Of a DNA stretch of 64,000 nt, positions 58,698 through 64,000 are shown piece by piece. Position numbers and translations under genes: made by a program. The notes under the pieces were generated by a model that saw only the letters and a program-made list of their open reading frames with translations, searched no databases and was not told where the DNA came from. How positions within the stretch are numbered: position 1 is the stretch's first letter; the number at the start of each line of letters is the position of its first letter. Origin of the DNA: an uncultured Paracoccaceae bacterium (lineage in GTDB: Bacteria; Pseudomonadota; Alphaproteobacteria; Rhodobacterales; Rhodobacteraceae); the NCBI GenBank assembly GCA_913060475.1, contig CAJXSD010000002.1, positions 1-64,000 on the forward strand, read 5' to 3'.

Positions 58698-59138
58698 ATG
58701 GACTATGTCAAAATGGCCTGCCTGAAATGTGGCCAAGGCAACCGCGTCCCCAAGGACAAATTGGCCAATGCCCCCAAATGCGCAAATTGCGGGCAATCCT
58801 TGATGACGGACAAGGCGATGGACCTAACGCCCCAAGTGTTCGACAAGGCAAAAAACCTGGACGACACGTTGTTGGTGGTGGATTTCTGGGCGCCGTGGTG
58901 TGGCCCCTGCCGCGCCATGGCCCCCGAGTTTACGAAAGCCGCCAGCACCCTGCGCGGCAAGGCGCGTTTGGCCAAGGTTAACACCGAACAATATCAGACG
59001 GTGTCACAGAAATTGGGCATCCGCGGCATACCTACCATGATCGGGTTCCGCGATGGCAAAGAGGTGTTCCGCCAATCAGGTGCAATGCCCGCCGCGCAAA
59101 TCGAAAAATTGGTGACCACACACCTGCGCAAAGGTTAA
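58698..59138 (+). CDS. trxC: Thioredoxin 2
   Basis: Protein of 146 residues. The N-terminal zinc part has CLKCGQGNRVP and CANCGQ (Cys pairs near 9, 12, 29 and 32). The thioredoxin domain has the active site FWAPWCGPCRAMAPEF (about 67-82) and the cis-Pro in GIRGIPTMIGF. The zinc domain distinguishes TrxC from TrxA. It reduces cytoplasmic disulfides under oxidative stress. Its stop overlaps the arfB stop by four bases, tail to tail. Confidence 0.95.
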   Translation: MDYVKMACLKCGQGNRVPKDKLANAPKCANCGQSLMTDKAMDLTPQVFDKAKNLDDTLLVVDFWAPWCGPCRAMAPEFTKAASTLRGKARLAKVNTEQYQTVSQKLGIRGIPTMIGFRDGKEVFRQSGAMPAAQIEKLVTTHLRKG

Positions 59139-59557
59139 TCGCCAAAATCAGTCGGCGCACTGCGCCCCTGTTTAATCGCGCCACGGTGTTTTTTGGCATC
59201 CACCCGCCGCCGCTGTGACGCGCGGGTGGGTTTGGTGGCAATCCGCGGTTTCGGTTTGTGCGCGGCGCGCTGGATCATGTCGATCAACCGCTGCCGCGCA
59301 ATTTCGCGGTTGCGAATTTGATGGCGCGTTTCGTCACAAAATATGACGATCGCGCCCTCTTTCGTCCATTTTTGCCCCGCAATCCGGCGCAAACGGTTTT
59401 TGATGGGGTCGGATAATGACGGGGATCGCGCCGCCTCGAACCGCAGTTCAACGGCGCTGGACACCTTGTTCACGTTTTGCCCACCGGGTCCTGACGACCG
59501 CACAAAGTGTTCGGTCAATTCCCAGTCGTGTATTTCAATGGTGTCATTTACCCGCAT
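59135..59557 (-). CDS. arfB: Ribosome-rescue peptidyl-tRNA hydrolase ArfB
   Basis: Protein of 140 residues with the class I release-factor-like GGQ motif in RSSGPGGQNVNKVSSAVELR (about 20-39). A basic C-terminal tail (about 105-140; many Lys/Arg) is the part that inserts into the mRNA channel of stalled ribosomes. It hydrolyses peptidyl-tRNA on non-stop complexes. The ATG at 59557 starts MRVNDTIEI, matching the family; the upstream extension overlaps kefB and lacks similarity. It is in line with kefB, 11 bp away. Confidence 0.93.
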   Translation of the reverse strand: MRVNDTIEIHDWELTEHFVRSSGPGGQNVNKVSSAVELRFEAARSPSLSDPIKNRLRRIAGQKWTKEGAIVIFCDETRHQIRNREIARQRLIDMIQRAAHKPKPRIATKPTRASQRRRVDAKKHRGAIKQGRSAPTDFGD

Positions 59558-59568
59558 AATCCATCCGT

Positions 59569-61535
59569 TTATTCGTCGTCCGTCCCCCCCGCGCTGGCCC
59601 CACGGGGCGGTGCCCAACCCCGAGAAACCCGGGAATTTTTCCCATTTAGCGTGCCGCGCATTTCCTCTTCGCTTTGCACGATAAACCGTTGTGATGCCTC
59701 GATAAAGGCGGGGTTTTCGTGAATCGGCACCGCCGGATCATAATAGGGGGCCAATCCGATCATAGCCTCCATATCACGTTGGCGGAATTCTTGCGCGCGT
59801 TTTTCTGCATCATAGGGTGCGATCCCCAATTCTTCTAGGGCGCTGCGACCGGCACGCACAGATCCATCAAAACTTTCGCGAATGATATTGCGGCAGCCTG
59901 CGGCGTACAATTCATAAACGTGGGTGCGATCCACCGCGCGGGCCACAATTTTGACGTGGGGATAATTTTCGGCCACATATTTCACCAGTTCGGTGATTTG
60001 ATGTTTGTCGTCAATGGCGACGACGATCAATTCGGCTTCGTCTATGCCCGCCGCATGCAGCAGATCGGGACGCGTGGCATCCCCGAAAAACGCCTTGACC
60101 CCAAAGGTGCGGATCATTTCCAGCTGCGCGGATGAATAATCCAGCACCGTCGTTTCATAGCCATTGACCCGCAACATACGGTTTACAATGCCCCCAAACC
60201 GCCCGTGACCTGCAATGATTACCTTGCCGCGTTCATCAATGTCATCGGGCTGCTGTGCGCCGGTTGCGTTCAAACGGGGGGCGATCACTTTGTCATACAA
60301 AATGAACAGGGCCGGTGTCAGCAACATCGACAGTGCCACAACCAGCAACAGCTGATCGGCCACGGCTGATGGAATGACCTTGGCCCCAACGGTAAACGAC
60401 AGCAGGACAAATCCAAATTCACCCGCCTGTGCCAACCCAAGACCAAACAGCCATTTGTCGGTGCCCTGCACGCGAAACGCCCGCGCCAGACCCAGCAAAA
60501 TCGCTGCCTTTAGAACCATCAAACCCAGTGTCATCCCAACGACATTGCCCAGATTGGCGAACAGTAATTCGAAATCAACCCCTGCCCCAACCGTGATAAA
60601 GAAGAGCCCCAACAACAGCCCCTTGAACGGGTCTATGTCGCTCTCTAATTCGTGGCGGTATTCGCTGTTGGCCAAAACGACGCCCGCAATGAACGTGCCC
60701 AACGCAGGCGACAGGCCAACCAATGACATCAGGACCGCGATACCAATTACGATCATCAACGCGGCGGCGGTAAACAATTCGCGCAGCCCCGCGCCCGATA
60801 CAAACCGAAACAACGGGCCGGTCAGATAATTGCCAAAGAACAACACAAACCCAATCGCGCCCAGCGTCACCGCCGCCTGCGCCCAACCGGGCAGGCCAGA
60901 CATCAGGTCAATGCCATCCCCATGATCACCACCGGAATGGTCATCAGCCGCGCCATGGGCCGCATCGGCAACCTGTGTGGTCACGGCATGGGCATCCGTT
61001 GCATGGGACAGATCCATCAGATCGGGCATCGCCAACAGCGGCAACAGGGCCAGCATCGGGATCACCGCGATATCCTGAAACAGCAGCACGGAAAAACTGG
61101 CCTGTCCGCCATCGCTCTTCATCAGGCCCTTTTCATTCAGGGTTTGCAGAACAATCGCGGTGGATGACAGCGCCATAACGCAGCCAATGGCAATCGCCAC
61201 TGTCAGAGGTTGGCCAAAAACATAGCAACGCCCGCAACGGCAGCCCCCGTTAACACAACCTGTAATCCGCCCAGCCCCAGCAATTTGGCCCGCATCGCCC
61301 ATAGCATTTTTGGTTCCAACTCAAGCCCGACCAAAAACAGCATCATGACCACACCAAATTCGGCGAAATGCTGAATGCTGACAACATCGACACCTGCGGC
61401 GCCCAAAACGGGGCTGATCACCACGCCAGCAATCAAATACCCCAACACAGATCCCAAACCCAAGCGGGACGCAATCGGCACGGCAATCACACCCGCTATC
61501 AAAAAGATAAACGCAAGAATTAGAATGTCAGTCAT
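59569..61535 (-). pseudogene. kefB: CPA2 potassium/proton antiporter KefB/C, frameshifted
   Basis: The ATG at 61535 opens a frame of 110 residues that starts [20 protein letters not shown] and stops at 61203 shortly after [10 protein letters not shown]. The rest continues in another frame from [20 protein letters not shown] to the stop at 59569. That part includes the antiporter spans and a C-terminal TrkA-N domain (KVIIAGHGRFGGIVNRMLRV). The break is at a run of five T on the coding strand (61216-61220); six T would restore one frame of exactly 656 codons, giving [13 protein letters not shown]. The family exchanges K+ and H+ under glutathione control with a KefF-type partner, whose gene directly upstream is also broken. 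Loss of one base in a homopolymer could also be a sequence error. Confidence 0.8.
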
Positions 61536-61539
61536 GGCG

Positions 61540-62142
61540 TTATCCTTTCACCGGCAGAGTTGAATGAAACAGCAAATCGGCCGATACCGCCGCCGTCAGG
61601 TCCAGCGTTTCATCGCGCAAGGCCGTAATATAACGGGCATAGCCCGCAGCATGGGCCGCGACATCGCCCGTTTCAGCAGCATGTAGCGCGGAAAATAACG
61701 TATAGGGGGCCAGAAACTGCATCCCACAAAGGGTGGCCGTTTATTGCATCGGTTTTGTAAAATCGCGCAGCGGGAAATTTTGATACCCTTGCACGGAATA
61801 GGCCTGTTCACTGCCGGCAGCCGTTAGGGCCAAGCCCATGTATTTCCCATGTAATTCGGTGCCGTTTTCGCCATAGGCAAACCCGTATTCCAACACCAGA
61901 TCCAGGAATTCCTTGACCAAGGCAGGGGGCGCATACCAAAACACAGGATATTGAAACAAAATCACATCATGTGCGCGCATGCGGTCCTGTTCGTCATCAA
62001 TGTCAATATCGAACCGCGGATAGGTGTTGTACAGGTCCACAATCGTTACCCCATCAACAGCGCGCGCGGCCGTAATCATGGCCGTATTGGCCTGCGACCT
62101 TTCCTGCGCAGGATGCGCATAGTAAATTAGAACGTTGGCCAT
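61540..62142 (-). pseudogene. kefF: KefF-like NAD(P)H quinone oxidoreductase with in-frame ochre codon
   Basis: The ATG at 62142 starts MANVLIYYAHPAQERSQANT, the flavodoxin-like KefF/NQO fold, with FQYPVFWYAPPALVKEFLD (about 80-98). A TAA at 61741-61743 interrupts the frame after FPLRDFTKPMQ. The same frame continues with TATLCGMQFLAPYTLFSALH and ends at 61540, giving 200 codons in all. Family members have Gln or Glu before TAxLCGM, so one base change (for example CAA to TAA) explains the stop. KefF proteins activate the KefB/C antiporter, and the kefB start follows four bases later. The truncated 133-residue product would lack the C-terminal helices. Start preceded by GGTGGGG. Confidence 0.78.
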
Positions 62143-62171
62143 ATTTTCCCCACCTAAGCATATCACAACCA

Positions 62172-62184
62172 TACCAAAGTGGTA
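62172..62184. promoter_or_regulatory. Inverted repeat upstream of kefF
   Basis: TACCA-AAG-TGGTA forms a 13-bp dyad 30-42 bases before the kefF start. A TTGACA lies just upstream on the minus strand (62198-62203). It may be an operator for the kefFB transcript. No regulator gene is adjacent. Confidence 0.4.
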
Positions 62185-62224
62185 ATTTATGCAAGCCATG
62201 TCAACCACGAAAGGGTATCCAAAC

Positions 62225-62251
62225 AAAAAAGGCCGCCCTGTGGCGACCTTT
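62225..62251 (-). terminator. Strong intrinsic terminator of the short RNA unit
   Basis: Minus-strand AAAGGTCGCC pairs with GGCGGCCTTT across ACAG (ten pairs, one U-G), followed by a T-run. It closes the short transcription unit 62252-62440. Confidence 0.85.
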
Positions 62252-62253
62252 CG

Positions 62254-62323
62254 AGAATTCCGGAGGTGGGCCGGTTAGGAACCACCAATTCTGGATTGTC
62301 AAAGATTAAGGGCTGCCTTAATC
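62254..62323 (-). ncRNA. Structured RNA segment with internal anti-SD
   Basis: Two hairpins precede the terminator on the minus strand. GATTAAGG and CCTTAATC (62304-62323) pair around CAGC and hold the stop codon of the small frame. A larger one (62254-62292) has ends AGAATT/AATTCT and inner GGTGG/CCACC. Its 3' arm contains CCACCTCC, an exact complement of the GGAGGTGG in the upstream Shine-Dalgarno, so a switch between two folds is possible. I know no named family that matches. Confidence 0.55.
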
Positions 62324-62374
62324 AATCACCCTCCGAACTGTTCCGACACCTCTCTCCAATACCTCTCTAGACAC
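62318..62374 (-). CDS. Candidate 18-residue peptide with an extreme Shine-Dalgarno
   Basis: A GTG codon (62372-62374) opens 18 codons reading VSREVLERGVGTVRRVID, ending in TAA (62318-62320). Seven bases upstream of it is GGAGG, inside AAAGGAGGTGGTCC (62376-62389), which can pair along 14 bases (one G-U) with the 3' tail of 16S rRNA. The frame is too short to judge by composition. Evidence for translation is the ribosome-binding site, spacing and clean stop. It could be a leader peptide, a free small protein, or only a ribosome-docking RNA. It lies 71 bp downstream of the queuosine-precursor transporter gene and about 175 bp before kefF, same strand. Confidence 0.45.
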   Translation of the reverse strand: MSREVLERGVGTVRRVID

Positions 62375-62375
62375 T

Positions 62376-62438
62376 GGACCACCTCCTTTCGCTATGTTTC
62401 GATACTAGGTATGGTGGCACAGTTTCCAGAAATGTCAA
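62376..62438 (-). promoter_or_regulatory. Promoter-like region and extended Shine-Dalgarno of the small unit
   Basis: On the minus strand TTGACA (62433-62438) matches the -35 consensus exactly and lies just after the transporter stop codon. A -10 box is less clear; CATACC or TAGTAT near 62403-62413 are candidates. The extended SD AAAGGAGGTGGTCC is at 62376-62389. With the features above, this accounts for the 302-bp stretch 62143-62444 between kefF and the transporter gene. Confidence 0.45.
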
Positions 62439-62444
62439 AATGTT

Positions 62445-63086
62445 TTATGCAACAGAATTGTGAAATCTGTTGGCCAACACACGGAACGGGATCAATGCGA
62501 TCAGGGCCAGCGCCAATTTCACACCCCAATCGGCCAATGCCAATGACACCCACAGCGGCGCATCGCCCCCAACGGTCAACAATGGCATCGTGTCCCAGGC
62601 CCAGGATATTTCCATGTTTGCGTTTTCGGAAAAAAACGGCACGAATTGCGCGAATGCGATGGTGAAAAACAATGCCGTGTCCAACGCGGATCCCACGATT
62701 GTGGATGTCAGCGGCGCACGCCACCACGCACCGGCGCGCATTTTGTCGAACACAAACACATCGACCAATTGTGCGGTCAGGAATGCGATGCCCGATCCGA
62801 CAGCGATGCGGAATGCAACGGCGGCATATTCGTAACCATCCCCCTGCAACATGATTTGGCTGCCGATCAGCGAACAGATCACGCCCACGATGAAACCCAC
62901 AAACACAACGCGACGTGCAGCCGCCGGCCCGTAAACGCGGTTCATCAGGTCAGTGACCAGAAACGCCAATGGATAGGTAAAGGCCCCCCATGTCAGCAGG
63001 CCATCAAGGATCAGAAACTGAACCAGAACATTCGAGGCCACAACAATGGCGGCCATGGCGATCACGCCAGGTAGTAATTTTGTCAT
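62445..63086 (-). CDS. yhhQ: Queuosine precursor transporter (YhhQ/VUT family)
   Basis: Protein of 213 residues with about six hydrophobic segments. The early part WGAFTYPLAFLVTDLMNRVY (about 33-52) is the hallmark of the VUT/QPT family, and AFLTAQLVDVFVFDKMR follows near 98-114. It imports queuosine precursors such as preQ0 or preQ1. I chose the ATG at 63086, where homology begins, over an in-frame codon 21 bases earlier. The leader (63090-63180) contains a GC-rich hairpin, CCGCCC and GGGCGG near 63130-63150, but I cannot identify a known preQ1 aptamer in it. Confidence 0.9.
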   Translation of the reverse strand: MTKLLPGVIAMAAIVVASNVLVQFLILDGLLTWGAFTYPLAFLVTDLMNRVYGPAAARRVVFVGFIVGVICSLIGSQIMLQGDGYEYAAVAFRIAVGSGIAFLTAQLVDVFVFDKMRAGAWWRAPLTSTIVGSALDTALFFTIAFAQFVPFFSENANMEISWAWDTMPLLTVGGDAPLWVSLALADWGVKLALALIALIPFRVLANRFHNSVA

Positions 63087-63186
63087 AATGTTATTCCGTT
63101 TTCTCAAGGTGCTCGGAGACTTGGCCCCCGCCCATCGGGGACGGGCGGCGTTTAGGGCATTCTTGCATCCAGTGCAAGCGGAATGA

Positions 63187-64000
63187 TTATTCCGACATCA
63201 AAACACCCGCGCATTGATTTGGCAAACGGGCCAAGGTCAGGGGCGGTTTGGGTTTGGGTTTCGGCGCATTCGGGTCGCGTTTGGGTGGATTTAGGATATC
63301 TTGGACCCATTTTTCCGCGCCTTTGCACCCGTCACCGGCGGGGGGTGGGGGTTGGTTGACACATCCTGCCGCGCCATCGGGACATTTCATGCGAACGTGG
63401 AAATGGTAATGGTGCCCCCACCATGGGCGCACCTTGCGCAGCCAATCGCGGTCGCCTGTTTCATCGGCGCACATCTGCACCTTGGCCCCCGGGAACACGA
63501 AAATCCGTGCGACACGGGGGTCGGATGCGGCCGCCTTGATAATTTCGTGATGCTGGCGGGTCCATTTGTCGTTGGTATAGGCCCCATTGGCGCGCCGCAT
63601 GGATATGGACGATATGTTTTCGCGCGCCTCACGCGATAGGGTCAAATCATTGGGCGGCAGCATCCAGATATCGGCATCCAACCCCATTTGGTGGCTGGCG
63701 TGGCCTGACAACATCGGCCCCCCCCGCGGTTGGGAAATATCACCGATATATAACCCATCCCACCCCGGTTGCGCCGCGGCCTTGGCCGACAGGGTTTTCA
63801 GGAAATCGATCATTTCGGGATGGCCCCAGTTGCGATTGCGCGACAACCGCATGGCCTGCCATGTGGGGCCGGTTTCGGGCAATTCCACCGCACCCGCGAC
63901 ACAGCCCTTGGCATAGCTGCCAAAGGGTTCAGGGCGCTGTTTGCTGGGCAATTCTGCCGCGCCGAACAGATATTTCGCCTCTTTCGAACTTAGCCGTGCG
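63187..64000 (-). CDS. mepA: Penicillin-insensitive murein endopeptidase MepA, 5' end outside window
   Basis: Partial gene; the frame is open to the right edge (first visible residues ARLSSKEAKYLFGAAELPSK) and the true start with the signal peptide lies beyond. MepA (M74) zinc-binding parts are visible: SKGCV-like YAKGCVAGAVELPETGP, GHASHQMGLDADIWMLPP and WWGHHYHFHVRMKCP. The C-terminus has a Pro- and Lys-rich stretch (PKRDPNAPKPKPKPP). MepA cleaves D,D-cross-links of peptidoglycan in the periplasm. It is the last gene of the window and runs toward the transporter gene. Confidence 0.92.
   Translation of the reverse strand, partial: ARLSSKEAKYLFGAAELPSKQRPEPFGSYAKGCVAGAVELPETGPTWQAMRLSRNRNWGHPEMIDFLKTLSAKAAAQPGWDGLYIGDISQPRGGPMLSGHASHQMGLDADIWMLPPNDLTLSREARENISSISMRRANGAYTNDKWTRQHHEIIKAAASDPRVARIFVFPGAKVQMCADETGDRDWLRKVRPWWGHHYHFHVRMKCPDGAAGCVNQPPPPAGDGCKGAEKWVQDILNPPKRDPNAPKPKPKPPLTLARLPNQCAGVLMSE

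Noticed and set aside
62376-62389. Fragment of 16S rRNA 3' end
   Set aside because: The plus strand resembles the anti-SD tail, but only over 14 bases with no rRNA helix upstream; on the minus strand it works as a Shine-Dalgarno.
63090-63180. preQ1 riboswitch before the queuosine precursor transporter
   Set aside because: A GC-rich hairpin is present, but I could not find the A-rich tail and pseudoknot pattern of a preQ1 aptamer.

Overview
The window reads as a chromosomal segment of an alphaproteobacterium of the order Rhodobacterales (roseobacter-like). The basis is moderate GC with CGC/GCC-rich codon use, the hdac-xseB-ispA-dxs gene order, the argE-type/doeA osmolyte genes, serB // serC-serA with a serC-type leader, a type II lumazine synthase behind an FMN riboswitch, and GGGGGCTCTGCCCCC-type extragenic hairpins. 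I saw no rRNA, tRNA, CRISPR array, IS element or phage gene. Coding is dense, and several convergent gene pairs overlap at their 3' ends.

Layout. 1-13.3 kb: a surface-polysaccharide region. On the minus strand are a sulfotransferase (cut by the window edge), a GT14-type branching glycosyltransferase, two tandem GT2 paralogues (one broken) and a CysQ-type nucleotidase. On the plus strand are a capsule-export permease (kpsM-like) and, 4.7 kb further on, its ATPase and Wzz/KpsE-like partner. Between them sit a di-haem cytochrome c peroxidase and dnaK-dnaJ. 13.3-21.7 kb: a hybrid histidine kinase preceded by a 28-bp perfect palindrome, a thiolase, an SDR protein, and the isoprenoid operon hdac-xseB-ispA-dxs. 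21.8-31.4 kb: a catabolic island with a PotABCD-type ABC transporter, a class III aminotransferase, an ectoine-hydrolase-like M24 enzyme (doeA), an M20 deacetylase and a GntR/FCD regulator. 31.5-42.4 kb: panC-panB, an amino-acid/amine oxidase, a DMT transporter, msrB-msrA, a DUF808 protein, serB, serC-serA and a UTRA-type GntR regulator. 42.5-50.5 kb: tex and an oppABCDF peptide transporter whose oppA carries an in-frame amber codon. 50.5-64 kb: hyuA, queG, riboswitch-controlled ribH, a GST/MaoC/acyl-CoA dehydrogenase/CaiB operon, trxC, arfB, a decayed kefF-kefB pair, a short unexplained RNA/peptide unit, a queuosine precursor transporter and the 3' part of mepA.

How the parts fit. Sulfotransferases release PAP and CysQ-type enzymes hydrolyse it, so the first 13 kb looks like a module for making and exporting a sulfated capsule. 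The island at 21.8-31.4 kb pairs uptake (PotABCD-like) with hydrolysis (DoeA-like), deacetylation (M20), transamination and local GntR control; a perfect TTGTATACAA palindrome lies in the divergent promoter region. Four genes are visibly broken: a GT2 paralogue (about 85 bp missing), oppA (amber), kefF (ochre) and kefB (one base short in a poly-T run). Either accessory functions are decaying or some of these are sequence errors.

The most novel signal is at 62225-62440 on the minus strand. It is a compact unit with a -35-like TTGACA, a Shine-Dalgarno sequence complementary to essentially the whole anti-SD tail of 16S rRNA, an 18-codon GTG-initiated reading frame, a hairpin holding the stop codon, a second hairpin carrying an internal anti-SD (CCACCTCC), and a strong intrinsic terminator.
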